Below are positions 1 through 7,745 of a DNA stretch of 37,020 nt, one piece after another. The stretch comes from JACCZX01 sp040003315 (GTDB lineage Bacteria; Pseudomonadota; Gammaproteobacteria; Burkholderiales; Burkholderiaceae_F), in contig JBDUCU010000016.1 of the NCBI GenBank assembly GCA_040003315.1, positions 1 to 37,020 of the forward strand. Reading direction: 5' to 3'. Both the position numbers and the translations under genes were made by a program. Position 1 is the stretch's first letter. Every line of letters begins with the position of its first letter. The notes under the pieces were generated by a model. The model saw nothing but the letters and a program-made list of their open reading frames with translations, was not told the DNA's origin and searched no databases.

Positions 1-746
1 GATACTCGCACCAGGATCACAGAGATATTGTCCCGACCGCCCGATTCGTTGGCCAAATCGACCAGCCGTCGTGCGGTTTCGTGCATGTCAGCCTCGTGGA
101 TCGACAGCAGGCCCTCGATTTCGTAGCTGCCGACCATCTCGGTCAGGCCATCGGAGCACAGTAGGATAACGTCGCCGGCCTGAACATCGACATTCTGGAT
201 CTCGGGTTCGATATCCGCACCCGCGCCCAGTGCGCGCGTGACCAGATTCTTGGCGGGCAGCGAGCGCGCCTCCTCCTCGGTCACCATGCCGGCATCGAGC
301 AGCTCCTGCGAGAACGAGTGATCGCGGGTCAGCTGTTCGAGCATCGAATCTCGATAGCGATACAGCCGCGAGTCACCTGTGTGTGCGACCCAGAGCTGCC
401 CGCCGAGAAACCAGCCGATGACGAGAGTAGTCGCCATGCCCTCGAAAGCGGTGCTGTTCAGCGCCGCGTTGTAGATGCCCGCGTTGATATCGGTCACCGT
501 GTCGTAAATCGCCTCGTCGGGCGTAAACGCACCCTCGTCGGCGTCAAAGGTGTCGATTGCCGATGCGAGGCGCTCAAGCACAGAACTGATCGCCATCACG
601 CTTGCAACTTCGCCGGCGTTATAGCCACCGAGCCCATCGGCCAGCACAAACAAACCACACGACGGATCGGCGCCGATCGCATCTTCGTTCAAAGGGCGCA
701 CCTGCCCCGGATGAGTCTTAAGCGCGAAGTCGAGCGAGAAGCTCAC
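1..746 (-). CDS. PP2C-family serine/threonine protein phosphatase (3' end cut off)
   Basis: A cytosolic metal-dependent phosphatase that removes phosphate from Ser/Thr residues. About 248 residues are visible and the last few residues and the stop lie outside the window. The family motifs appear in order: GQVRPLNEDA near the N-terminus, VLADGLGGYNAGEVAS (metal-binding Asp and Gly), TGDSRLYR, LTRDHSF, LLCSDGLTEMV and GGRDNISVILVRV. The catalytic fold therefore looks complete and no regulatory domain is visible. The start is a GTG that overlaps the stop of the TerC gene (GTGA), which implies translational coupling at the end of the recA-to-TerC run. Stand-alone PP2C proteins of this size often pair with Hanks-type kinases, but none is visible here. 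The substrate is unknown. Confidence 0.9.
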   Translation of the reverse strand, partial: MSFSLDFALKTHPGQVRPLNEDAIGADPSCGLFVLADGLGGYNAGEVASVMAISSVLERLASAIDTFDADEGAFTPDEAIYDTVTDINAGIYNAALNSTAFEGMATTLVIGWFLGGQLWVAHTGDSRLYRYRDSMLEQLTRDHSFSQELLDAGMVTEEEARSLPAKNLVTRALGAGADIEPEIQNVDVQAGDVILLCSDGLTEMVGSYEIEGLLSIHEADMHETARRLVDLANESGGRDNISVILVRV

Positions 747-1468
747 GCGTGATCAACCTGGTGCGTATTAGATTGGCGCGCGGCCCACAGCCTGCCGATC
801 ATGACCACCAGGGCGGCTCCAGCAAATCCGACGATGTAGGCGATATAGGGATGCTGCGCATGGAACCACTCGGCAACTGCCGGATCGGTGACGACCATCT
901 CGCCGGCCACATAGCCTAACAATGCGGCTCCGAATGTAATGATGATCGGCCACCGTACCATCATCTTTAACAACACCTGGCTACCGACGATGATCAGCGG
1001 GATCGACAGGCCCAATCCGATCAACAACAGCACGAAACGCGCTTGCGGCGGGCCGGTTTCGGCGGCGGCGGCGACGCCGATCACGTTATCGAGGCTCATC
1101 ACAAGATCGGCGATCAAGATGGTTCGGATGGCATCGAACAAACCACCAGCGCCCTTGGCGTCGGCTTCTTCATGGTCGTCATCCGGAAGCAGCAGCTTCG
1201 CGCCGATCCAGACGAGCAGCACTGCGCCGGCGAGTTTCAGGTACGGGTACTGCAGCAACTGAACCGCGAAAACGGTCAGCAACACGCGCAGGACGATCGC
1301 CGCGGCGCTTCCGAACACGATGGCCTTCGTCTGCTGCCGCTTCGGCAGATGCCGCGCCGCCAACGCGATGACCACGGCGTTATCGCCCGACAAGATGATG
1401 TTGATGACGATAATCTGCAGCAGAGCTTTCCAGAACAGTGCGGTGCCGACGGCGTCCCAAAATTCCAT
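743..1468 (-). CDS. TerC/YjbE-family integral membrane protein
   Basis: A 241-residue inner-membrane protein with about seven hydrophobic segments. Both TerC signature stretches are present, each with membrane-embedded acidic and Asn residues: IILSGDNAVVIALAARHLP near residues 24-42 and LIADLVMSLDNVIGVAAAA in the second half. They are separated by an acidic cytoplasmic loop (DDDHEEADAK). The family is linked to metal-ion handling, especially manganese export, and to tellurite resistance in some bacteria; substrate here is not shown by the sequence. The ATG follows a good ribosome-binding site (GAGGAGA). It lies 41 nt after sucD and overlaps the PP2C start. I see no yybP-ykoY-type riboswitch between sucD and this gene, so expression probably follows the upstream operon. 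Confidence 0.9.
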   Translation of the reverse strand: MEFWDAVGTALFWKALLQIIVINIILSGDNAVVIALAARHLPKRQQTKAIVFGSAAAIVLRVLLTVFAVQLLQYPYLKLAGAVLLVWIGAKLLLPDDDHEEADAKGAGGLFDAIRTILIADLVMSLDNVIGVAAAAETGPPQARFVLLLIGLGLSIPLIIVGSQVLLKMMVRWPIIITFGAALLGYVAGEMVVTDPAVAEWFHAQHPYIAYIVGFAGAALVVMIGRLWAARQSNTHQVDHA

Positions 1469-1509
1469 GTTGTCTCCTCAGCGCTGGCCGATCGCGCTCG
1501 ATCCGCCCG

Positions 1510-2394
1510 TCACTTCAGCACGCTCTGCAGCAACTTGCCAATCTCCGAAGGGTTCTTCGTGGTCCGGATCCCGCATTGCTCGAGCGTCGCGAGCTTTTCC
1601 TGCGCCGTCCCGATGCCGCCCGAGATGATGGCACCGGCATGACCCATCCGCTTGCCCGGAGGTGCCGTGACGCCGGCGATGAATCCGACCACGGGCTTTT
1701 TCATGTGATCTCGAACCCAGAACGCAGCGACTTCCTCGTCGTTGCCGCCGATTTCACCGATCATCACCACCGCATCGGTGTCGTCGTCTTCGTGGAACAG
1801 CTTCAGGACGTCGATGTGTTTTAAGCCATTGACCGGATCGCCGCCGATCCCAACGGCGCTCGACTGCCCAAGTCCGAGCTCGGTCAGTTGCCCGACCGCC
1901 TCGTAAGTCAAGGTACCCGAGCGCGACACGACACCGATTCGACCCTTGCGATGGATGTGCCCCGGCATGATGCCGATTTTCAGCTGATCCGGGGTAATCG
2001 CGCCAGGGCAGTTCGGGCCCAGCAGCAACGTGCGTTTGGCATGCTTGCGCATCCGGTCGCGCACCACGATCATGTCGCGCACCGGTATGCCTTCGGTGAT
2101 GCAGATGACGAGATCGAGTTCGGCGTCGACCGCTTCCCAGATTGCATCGGCCGCACCGGCCGGGGGAACATAAATCACCGATACGTTGGCGCCAGTCTGC
2201 TGTTTGGCTTCCGCGACCGTGCCGAAAATCGGAATGCCCTCGAAGTCTTCGCCCGCTTTCTTCGGATTGACGCCGGCGACATAACACGCGCGGCCATTTG
2301 CGTACTCGCGGCATACGCGGGTGTGGAATTGCCCCGTTTTCCCGGTGATGCCCTGCGTGACGACACGGGTGTTGCTGTCGATCAGGATGCTCAT
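1510..2394 (-). CDS. sucD: Succinyl-CoA synthetase (ADP-forming), alpha subunit
   Basis: The 294-residue alpha subunit works with SucC to interconvert succinyl-CoA and succinate with substrate-level phosphorylation in the TCA cycle. The protein begins MSILIDSNTRVVTQGITGKT, the typical N-terminus. It has the CoA-binding Rossmann region (QGITGKTGQFHT) and the CoA ligase motif LLGPNCPGAI. It also has GRIGVVSRSGTLTYEAV and the phosphohistidine loop GHAGAIISGGIGTAQEK, whose His is the phosphorylated residue. An open frame continues 66 codons upstream of the chosen ATG, but that extension lies inside sucC and matches nothing in the family. The start overlaps the sucC stop as ATGA, so subunit production is probably coupled. 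Length and motifs are normal. Confidence 0.97.
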   Translation of the reverse strand: MSILIDSNTRVVTQGITGKTGQFHTRVCREYANGRACYVAGVNPKKAGEDFEGIPIFGTVAEAKQQTGANVSVIYVPPAGAADAIWEAVDAELDLVICITEGIPVRDMIVVRDRMRKHAKRTLLLGPNCPGAITPDQLKIGIMPGHIHRKGRIGVVSRSGTLTYEAVGQLTELGLGQSSAVGIGGDPVNGLKHIDVLKLFHEDDDTDAVVMIGEIGGNDEEVAAFWVRDHMKKPVVGFIAGVTAPPGKRMGHAGAIISGGIGTAQEKLATLEQCGIRTTKNPSEIGKLLQSVLK

Positions 2395-3563
2395 CGCGCA
2401 GCATCCGTCGCGGCTGCCACGACTTTTTGTGCCGCCTCGGCCATCGTGTCGGCCGAGATGATCGGCAGCCCCGAATCGGCCAGCATCCTTTTCCCAAGTT
2501 CCTCGTTCGTTCCCTTCATGCGCACGACCAGCGGAACCTTCAGCTGCACCGCGCGCGAAGCAGCAATCACGCCTTCGGCGATCACATCGCAACGCATGAT
2601 GCCGCCGAAGATGTTGACCAGAATCGCCTTCAGATTGGGATTACGAAGCATCAGCTTGAACGCTTCAGTGACCTTTTCCGCGTTCGCACCGCCGCCGACA
2701 TCGAGAAAGTTGGCGGGCTCGCCACCGAAAAGCTTGATCGCATCCATCGTAGCCATCGCCAGCCCAGCGCCGTTGACAAGGCAGCCGATATTGCCCTCCA
2801 GCTGAATGTAGGAGAGCTCGAACTTCGATGCTTCGATCTCGACCGGATCCTCTTCATCCAGATCGCGCAGCGCCACGATATCCGGGTGCCGAAACAACGC
2901 ATTCGGATCAAAGTTCATCTTGGCGTCGAGCGCAATCAGTCGCCCGTCACCGGCCAGAATCAGAGGGTTGATTTCCGCCAGCGACGCATCGGTTTCCCAG
3001 AAGGCCCGGTACAGCGAATCAAAGATCGCGCGCGCCTGCGGAAAGCTGGCTGGCGGTAGACCGATCTTCATCGATACATCGTCGGCGTCGCGCTCCGTCA
3101 TTCCAAGCGACTGTTCAATGTGGATCTTGTGAATCTTTTCTGGCGTGTGCGCAGCCACTTCCTCGATGTTGACTCCGCCTTCCGAGCTCGCGATCAACGT
3201 GACCTGTTGCGTGGCGCGATCCACCACCATCGCAACGTAGAACTCTTTCTTGATGTCCGCGCCCTCTTCGATCAAGAGCCTTCTGACCTTTTGCCCACCA
3301 GGCCGCGTCTGCGCCGTGACCAACTGCATGCCGAGCATGTCGGCTGCAAGCGCCTCGACCTCCTCGATCGAGCGCGCGAGCTTCACCCCACCGCCCTTGC
3401 CGCGACCGCCCGCATGAATTTGCGCCTTCACCACCCATACCGGACCGGCGAGCTTGCGCGCCGCTTCACCCGCGTCGGCAACGTTGAACGCCGGCAAGCC
3501 GCGCGGCACGGGCATGCCGAAGCGAGAGAAAATCTGCTTGCCCTGATACTCGTGAATCTTCAC
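2391..3563 (-). CDS. sucC: Succinyl-CoA synthetase (ADP-forming), beta subunit
   Basis: The 390-residue beta subunit supplies the nucleotide-binding ATP-grasp domain and the succinate site of succinyl-CoA synthetase. It starts KIHEYQGKQIFSRFGMPVPRG, the standard N-terminus. VVKAQIHAGGRGKGGGVKLA forms the ATP-grasp nucleotide loop and AEINPLIL carries Mg-binding residues. NGAGLAMATMDAIKLFGG and VNIFGGIMRCDVIAEGV mark the C-terminal ligase domain. The start codon is GTG (3563-3561), which overlaps the stop of the DUF2889 gene as GTGA. There is no clear ribosome-binding site, consistent with coupled translation. sucD follows with an ATGA overlap. Confidence 0.97.
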   Translation of the reverse strand: MKIHEYQGKQIFSRFGMPVPRGLPAFNVADAGEAARKLAGPVWVVKAQIHAGGRGKGGGVKLARSIEEVEALAADMLGMQLVTAQTRPGGQKVRRLLIEEGADIKKEFYVAMVVDRATQQVTLIASSEGGVNIEEVAAHTPEKIHKIHIEQSLGMTERDADDVSMKIGLPPASFPQARAIFDSLYRAFWETDASLAEINPLILAGDGRLIALDAKMNFDPNALFRHPDIVALRDLDEEDPVEIEASKFELSYIQLEGNIGCLVNGAGLAMATMDAIKLFGGEPANFLDVGGGANAEKVTEAFKLMLRNPNLKAILVNIFGGIMRCDVIAEGVIAASRAVQLKVPLVVRMKGTNEELGKRMLADSGLPIISADTMAEAAQKVVAAATDAAR

Positions 3564-4096
3564 GTGCGGTACCAGCGCGGATAAAACTGCGCGACCGCCG
3601 GTCCATCGAGTCGTAACGCGTGACAGCGGTCGAGCTGGGCCGGTCGGGCTTCACCTGCATCGCTTGGAGTCTCGTGCGATCTGAAAACTTCGCCGGCAAA
3701 TGCCTGGATCGCTACCGTGGGCAGCACGCCGGAGAGCTCTGTCAGGTGCGTGCAACCTTTGACTCCGCCAAGACGCGCGGCGGCAGACTTGCGAAAGTTC
3801 TGCAACAGGTTCAGGCCGATCAGCTTTGAGTATTCGGGTGCGATGGTGCCGCAGTGCTGCGGATAGGGCACTGCGCGGGAATTGACTTCGGCGGCCAGTA
3901 CGTTGAACTGCGCGTCGATCGTCACCGTCAGCAGCATGTCGTGAACGGGCTCGCCGGCGGGCCGCAATCCAGTTGCAAGAACGAAATCGCGCGCCTTGGT
4001 GTCGGTCAGGACAGCTTCAAGATCCCACAGGCCGTCCTCGCGCGCATACGCGTCGACCTTGATAGAGCGGGTGTGCACATGGCGGCGAGTGGGCAT
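3560..4096 (-). CDS. DUF2889 family protein
   Basis: A 178-residue soluble protein of unknown function that fits the DUF2889 family. Supporting features are an N-terminal stretch MPTRRHVHTRSIKVDAYARE, then DGLWDLEAVLTDTKARDF, a central hydrophobic strand pair (DMLLTVTIDAQFNVLAAEV) and a Cys-containing segment GGVKGCTHLTEL. I see no signal peptide or membrane segment. I chose the ATG at 4096 because the family begins close to this motif; an earlier in-frame start at 4141 would add 15 residues without support. Its stop overlaps the sucC start (GTGA). The gene sits between recX and sucC, the same place I associate with it in other Burkholderiales. This suggests a conserved but unexplained link to the TCA-cycle genes. 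Confidence 0.8.
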   Translation of the reverse strand: MPTRRHVHTRSIKVDAYAREDGLWDLEAVLTDTKARDFVLATGLRPAGEPVHDMLLTVTIDAQFNVLAAEVNSRAVPYPQHCGTIAPEYSKLIGLNLLQNFRKSAAARLGGVKGCTHLTELSGVLPTVAIQAFAGEVFRSHETPSDAGEARPAQLDRCHALRLDGPAVAQFYPRWYRT

Positions 4097-4220
4097 GCTG
4101 ACAGTAGATGCGCGGGGCTCTGGAACGACAGCGGGCCGCACTGTTGGGCGACACGCGGGCGCGGCCCGAGTTCAAAGAATCTAACACAGCCCGCAGCGAC
4201 GACGAGTGCCCGGCCAGCGG

Positions 4221-4754
4221 TCAGTCTGTGTCGGCTCGGCCGCGCAGAACCTGAAGGATCGTGTCCATCGAGAACCCGCGCGACTGCAGAAAGCGCCCTT
4301 GCCTTGCGCGCTCGGCCGCGGAGGTCGGCAAAGCGGTAAAGCGCCTCGCCCATATCTGGCGCGCGCGGGCGGCTTCGCTGTCGGACAACGAGGCCAGCGC
4401 GGCGGCACTGACACCGGCAGTCACGCCCGCTCGGTGCAGGTCGTGGCGAATGCGCGCATTGCCGAAGCGCTGCGACCGGATGCGCGCCAATGAGGCGGCA
4501 AAACGTTCGTCGGAGAGCAACTGGTTGCGATCGAGATCGTCGAGGACGTGCGCGATCTCGGACAAACCATCGACCGGGTCAACATAACGAGCGAGCTTGC
4601 GGGAAAGCTCGGCGCGGCTGTGATCGCGGCGCGCAAGTAGCGCGACCGCGCGATTCAGCAAGCTCCTTGTCGGCTTGCTTCGCCTCGCCTCGGAGGACCC
4701 ACGGCGCGCCATTAGCGACGGTTTCCGATCATGCGCAACTCGATCAAGCGCCAT
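4221..4754 (-). CDS. recX: RecX regulatory protein
   Basis: RecX binds RecA filaments and limits their growth. The frame encodes an all-helical, basic protein with the RecX three-helix repeats: LLNRAVALLARRDHSRAELSRKL, then the second repeat with LDDLDRNQLLSDERFAASL and RSQRFGNARIRHDL, and a C-terminal repeat ending DTILQVLRG. It lies 46 nt downstream of recA on the same strand, the classic arrangement, and should be co-induced from the SOS-controlled recA promoter. The start is uncertain. I use the ATG at 4754 (177 residues), which has a weak GGCGG upstream. An ATG at 4712 (MARRGSS, 163 residues) is equally plausible, and the frame extends further to 4859 into recA without support. Confidence 0.88.
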   Translation of the reverse strand: MALDRVAHDRKPSLMARRGSSEARRSKPTRSLLNRAVALLARRDHSRAELSRKLARYVDPVDGLSEIAHVLDDLDRNQLLSDERFAASLARIRSQRFGNARIRHDLHRAGVTAGVSAAALASLSDSEAARARQIWARRFTALPTSAAERARQGRFLQSRGFSMDTILQVLRGRADTD

Positions 4755-4800
4755 TTGTCCGCCGAGCGCGCCGACGAAAAGCGTGCCGCTATGGGGCGCG

Positions 4801-5859
4801 TTACTCCACGGGGACAGAAGCAACGCTGCCCGCGCGAACGCCCACGCCTTTTGTCTCACGAATCCGATTCTCGATTTCGAGAGCCATCTCCGGATGCGCG
4901 CGTAAAAACTCGCGTGCGTTGTCCTTGCCCTGACCGATGCGGTCGCCGTTGTAGCTATACCAGGCGCCCGACTTCTCGATGATATTGAGCTCCGATCCCA
5001 GATCGACTACCTCGCCCTGACGCGAAATGCCCTCGCCATAAAGAATGTCGAAGTTGGCCTGCTTGAACGGCGGCGCAACCTTGTTCTTGACAACCTTGAC
5101 CTTAGTTTCGGAGCCGATCACCTCGTCACCCTTCTTGATCGAACCGATTCGACGAATGTCGAGTCTGACCGAAGCGTAGAACTTCAGCGCGTTACCGCCG
5201 GTCGTGGTTTCGGGGCTGCCAAACATCACTCCGATCTTCATCCGGATCTGGTTGATGAAGACCACCATGCAATTGGTGCGATTGATCGAGGCAGTCAGCT
5301 TGCGCAACGCCTGCGACATCAATCTTGCCTGCAAACCCGGCAGCGAATCGCCCATCTCGCCTTCGATTTCCGCCTTCGGCGTCAGAGCGGCAACCGAGTC
5401 GATCACGATCAGATCGACCGAACCCGATCGCACCAACGCATCGGTGATTTCAAGTGCCTGCTCGCCGGTATCCGGCTGCGAAATCAGCAACTCCTGCAGG
5501 TTTACGCCCAGCTTCTGCGCGTACTGCACGTCGAGTGCATGCTCGGCATCGATGAACGCGCACGTGCCACCGATCTTCTGCATTTCGGCGATCACCTGCA
5601 ATGTCAGGGTCGTCTTGCCCGACGATTCCGGCCCGTAGACTTCGACGACGCGGCCGCGCGGGAGTCCGCCCACCCCCAGCGCAATATCAAGTCCGAGCGA
5701 GCCAGTGGATACGACCTGGATGTCCTCGGCAACTTCGCCGTCGGCCATGCGCATGATCGAACCCTTGCCGAACTGCTTCTCAATCTGCGCCAACGCAGCA
5801 GCCAACGCCTTTTGCCGCTCCTTGTTATCCGCCACCAAACCACTCCTTCCATCGTCCAT
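4801..5859 (-). CDS. recA: Recombinase RecA
   Basis: A 352-residue ATP-dependent DNA strand-exchange protein and LexA co-protease. The Walker A motif GPESSGKTT is at residues 76-84 (Lys82). VDLIVIDSVAALTPKAEIEG carries Walker B and the start of loop L1, and NQIRMKIGVMFGSPETTTGG covers loop L2. The N-terminal helix (ALAAALAQIEKQFGKGSIMR) and a C-terminal tail are present, so the length is normal. ATG at 5859 follows GGAGG at a good distance. Upstream are two LexA operators overlapping the likely promoter, so expression should be strongly DNA-damage inducible. recX follows 46 nt downstream. The tail ends in VASVPVE and is less acidic than in E. coli RecA. Confidence 0.99.
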   Translation of the reverse strand: MDDGRSGLVADNKERQKALAAALAQIEKQFGKGSIMRMADGEVAEDIQVVSTGSLGLDIALGVGGLPRGRVVEVYGPESSGKTTLTLQVIAEMQKIGGTCAFIDAEHALDVQYAQKLGVNLQELLISQPDTGEQALEITDALVRSGSVDLIVIDSVAALTPKAEIEGEMGDSLPGLQARLMSQALRKLTASINRTNCMVVFINQIRMKIGVMFGSPETTTGGNALKFYASVRLDIRRIGSIKKGDEVIGSETKVKVVKNKVAPPFKQANFDILYGEGISRQGEVVDLGSELNIIEKSGAWYSYNGDRIGQGKDNAREFLRAHPEMALEIENRIRETKGVGVRAGSVASVPVE

Positions 5860-5899
5860 TCCGGCCTCCGCTGCGTATCGTTAAATGCCCGGTCAACTG

Positions 5900-5915
5900 C
5901 TGTATATAATCACAG
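5900..5915 (-). promoter_or_regulatory. LexA (SOS) box of recA, downstream copy
   Basis: CTGTGATTATATACAG on the minus strand is a second CTG-N10-CAG operator. Its centre is 20 bp from the first box, about two helical turns, so two LexA dimers would sit on the same face of the DNA. It covers the likely transcription start. Confidence 0.85.
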
Positions 5916-5917
5916 CG

Positions 5918-5937
5918 TACTGTAAATACATACAGTA
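5918..5937 (-). promoter_or_regulatory. LexA (SOS) box of recA, upstream copy
   Basis: TACTGTATGTATTTACAGTA on the minus strand is a full CTG-N10-CAG operator with matching TA flanks, very close to the E. coli consensus. It overlaps the predicted -10 region of recA. LexA bound here should block RNA polymerase until SOS cleavage. Confidence 0.93.
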
Positions 5938-5948
5938 AAGCGTGTCAA
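5919..5948 (-). promoter_or_regulatory. Predicted sigma-70 promoter of recA
   Basis: A perfect -35 TTGACA (5948-5943) is followed after 18 bp by TACAGT (5924-5919, 4 of 6 matches to the -10 consensus). The -10 lies inside the upstream LexA box and the start site would fall in the downstream box. The -35 is convincing and the -10 assignment is inferred. Confidence 0.55.
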
Positions 5949-6043
5949 CCTGTTTTTGTGCGCAGCGCGCCACGATCGTCGTGGCAATCTCAGCAACCCA
6001 GCATACCAATGACAGCGATGCTCGCGCGTTGGCAACCAGTTGT

Positions 6044-6072
6044 TTGCCGGTAATCAGCGCGTCCGGCATAAT
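6044..6072 (+). promoter_or_regulatory. Predicted sigma-70 promoter of tRNA-Lys
   Basis: TTGCCG (6044-6049), a 17-bp spacer and CATAAT (6067-6072) match the consensus at 4 of 6 and 5 of 6 positions. A start near 6079 would give a leader of about 33 nt before the mature tRNA. No SOS box lies close on this strand. Confidence 0.6.
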
Positions 6073-6112
6073 CTTTGGTTGCTTCGCGCGCAATGCATCG
6101 CAAAAGAGGTTC

Positions 6113-6188
6113 GGGCCGTTAGCTCAGCCGGTAGAGCAGCGGACTTTTAATCCGTTGGTCGGCAGTTCGATCCTGCCACGGCCTACCA
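6113..6188 (+). tRNA. tRNA-Lys (anticodon UUU)
   Basis: A 76-nt cloverleaf. The acceptor stem is GGGCCGT pairing with ACGGCCT, with a G-U pair at position 1-72. The D-loop region is TAGCTCAGCCGGTAGAGC. The anticodon arm has the loop CTTTTAA, giving anticodon UUU for lysine. The T-arm contains the conserved GTTCGATCC, and the 3' CCA is encoded. It lies between recA (divergent) and the cold-shock gene on the same strand. Confidence 0.98.
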
Positions 6189-6415
6189 ACCCTTTGAATC
6201 GACGCGACCGGCAGAAGCCCTCGACAAACAAGGATAGTTCGAGTAGCCTTTCCGCCGCATTCGCTTCAAGTCCAGTATCCCGACTCGTCTTACATCATCG
6301 CTAGCTGTAGTTGCTTGATGGTCTTGGCAGTTCCCCCGGTTACGTTGCTTGATCCGCTTGCATGCGACGAGCGTCATGTCGGCGCGCGCGTAATCTTTTT
6401 AGGAACGTAATCAAA
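6189..6415 (+). other. Leader region between tRNA-Lys and the cold-shock gene
   Basis: This 227-nt gap has no convincing reading frame. Long 5' leaders are normal for cspA-type genes, where they control cold induction through RNA structure, so part of this stretch may be such a leader. I could not place a promoter or a cold box with confidence. The ribosome-binding site AGGAA lies near 6401-6405, somewhat far (about 10 nt) from the ATG. Confidence 0.4.
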
Positions 6416-6619
6416 ATGGCTAGTGGCAAAGTTAAGTGGTTCAACGAGTCCAAGGGTTTTGGCTTCATCACGCCGGATGGCGGTGGCGCCGATCTGTTCG
6501 CGCATTACAGCGAGATCGTCGGCAGCGGCTTCAAGACGTTGACGGAGAACCAGCAGGTCGAGTTCGTGGTCAAGCAGGGTCCCAAGGGCCCGCAGGCATC
6601 GCAAATCCGACCGACGTAA
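6416..6619 (+). CDS. Cold-shock protein, CspA family
   Basis: A 67-residue single-domain RNA and single-stranded-DNA chaperone that melts mRNA structure. It starts MASGKVKWFNESKGFGFI, containing the RNP1 motif KGFGFI. The RNP2 position reads DLFAHY, slightly changed from the usual DVFVHF. The chain ends GPKGPQASQIRPT, the typical CspA C-terminus. The longer in-frame extension upstream of the ATG at 6416 has no family similarity. It is monocistronic, with a strong intrinsic terminator 20 nt after the stop. It could be a cold-inducible or a constitutive paralogue; the sequence alone does not decide. Confidence 0.95.
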   Translation: MASGKVKWFNESKGFGFITPDGGGADLFAHYSEIVGSGFKTLTENQQVEFVVKQGPKGPQASQIRPT

Positions 6620-6639
6620 TCAAGGATTCGCAAACTAGG

Positions 6640-6664
6640 ACCGCGGCATGCCGCGGTTTTTTTT
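6640..6664 (+). terminator. Intrinsic terminator of the cold-shock gene
   Basis: ACCGCGG-CATG-CCGCGGT forms a 7-bp GC-rich stem with a four-base loop, followed by a run of eight T residues (6657-6664). It is a textbook rho-independent terminator facing the convergent phospholipase gene. Confidence 0.93.
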
Positions 6665-6677
6665 GGTCAGTACCAAC

Positions 6678-7745
6678 TCAATACCAGTTACCAATCGAAA
6701 TCCCGACCCCGATCGACGTCTTGCGGAAGTTGTAGTCGATCAACGTGTCACCGTAGCCGGTAAAAAGCTGCACGTATCCCTGCAGAAACTCGGTGAGCGG
6801 AAACCGATAGTCGAACTGGGCCGAGCCCCAGCTCGGACTGCGCGCAAACGTCGTTCTCAATCGCAACGCCGTGGAAGACTCATTGCGCCAGCGATAAGAC
6901 GCCAGCAACTCCGCCCGACCCACATAGGATGAGATGTCGGGATTGTCGTCCTGCCGCGACTCCTCGACGATGCGCTGCCAGACCCTGGCGGTCAGCACAA
7001 ACCGGTCGTGTTCGAATCCTGCCATTACATACGCGCGGTTCCAGCTACGCGACAACGGCAACTCACGGCCGTTTGATTGGTGCACAACGCCCACACCGAA
7101 CATGCGACCGGCAAGCCCGAAGATCGAGTAGTGGGTCGGCCAGATCCACATCAACTCCGGCTCGAAGTCCGTACTGCGGAATTCCCGCGACACATCGTTG
7201 TTATAGATCTGCCAGAAACTCAGCTGGGTATATCCGAGCCACAGATCGGACGGTGTGCCGAACACTTGCTCGGCCAGCTTCAGCTTGAAGCTCAGCTGAA
7301 AACTGGCTTCGGGCCGGTTGTAGTCGGGTGCGACCGGTGTGGTGGCGCGCGTCGGCGATTGCGGATTGCGATTGATGCGATCGGCGAGATAGACCGGCAA
7401 CAGGAAGTTTGGCCGATAGTAGGTGAACTTGAACGCACCGTACTTGTCCTCCGGCTCGAGTTCCCAGCGCTGCGAAAGCAAGGACCGATCGTCGGCAATT
7501 TTGCCGTCGGGCACCAATGCACTGCGCGGGTCATCCCGGTCGAGCGGCGCGGGCGCGGGTGCAGCCGGCAGCGCTGGAGCGACTTTCTGCAGCGACGCAG
7601 CCAACGCGTCGTAGCAGCGGAGCCGTTCGGTTGCATCGACGATCTCGCGGCACTGGTTGATGGCATCGGTTTCATTGGGCTGCGCCGATACGCCGAGCGA
7701 CACGCCGACTGCGACCACTGCAACCACACTTTTCAACTCATGCAC
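6678..7745 (-). CDS. pldA: Outer-membrane phospholipase A (OMPLA)
   Basis: A 355-residue outer-membrane enzyme that hydrolyses phospholipids misplaced in the outer leaflet. The N-terminus (HELKSVVAVVAVGVSLGVSA) is a signal peptide, followed by a roughly 85-residue periplasmic extension with a Cys pair (NQCREIVDATERLRCYDAL). The barrel carries the family core YTQLSFWQIYNND. The catalytic His and Ser are in VVHQSNGRELPLSRSWNR, where HQSNG is the active-site motif and the Asn near RSWNR completes the triad. It ends GVGISIGNWY, with a C-terminal aromatic residue suited to BAM insertion. I chose GTG at 7745, which overlaps the end of the oxygenase gene; the open frame upstream (to 7901) lacks a signal peptide. 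The two genes are probably co-transcribed. Confidence 0.92.
   Translation of the reverse strand: MHELKSVVAVVAVGVSLGVSAQPNETDAINQCREIVDATERLRCYDALAASLQKVAPALPAAPAPAPLDRDDPRSALVPDGKIADDRSLLSQRWELEPEDKYGAFKFTYYRPNFLLPVYLADRINRNPQSPTRATTPVAPDYNRPEASFQLSFKLKLAEQVFGTPSDLWLGYTQLSFWQIYNNDVSREFRSTDFEPELMWIWPTHYSIFGLAGRMFGVGVVHQSNGRELPLSRSWNRAYVMAGFEHDRFVLTARVWQRIVEESRQDDNPDISSYVGRAELLASYRWRNESSTALRLRTTFARSPSWGSAQFDYRFPLTEFLQGYVQLFTGYGDTLIDYNFRKTSIGVGISIGNWY

Noticed and set aside
1469..1509. Possible manganese riboswitch (yybP-ykoY) before the TerC gene.
   Set aside because: The gap from sucD is only about 41 nt, too short for that element, and no fitting structure was seen.
1888..2805. A 305-codon plus-strand open frame across sucD and sucC.
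   Set aside because: It is antisense to two certain genes, has no ribosome-binding site, and its composition is that of a GC-rich shadow frame.
3560..5859. Interpretation of the recA-to-sucD run as recent horizontal insertion.
   Set aside because: Gene order matches what I know of Burkholderiales chromosomes, and no mobile-element borders or shifts in base use are visible.
5942..6304. A plus-strand frame of 120 codons covering the tRNA-Lys.
   Set aside because: It reads through a certain tRNA gene and has no family-like content.
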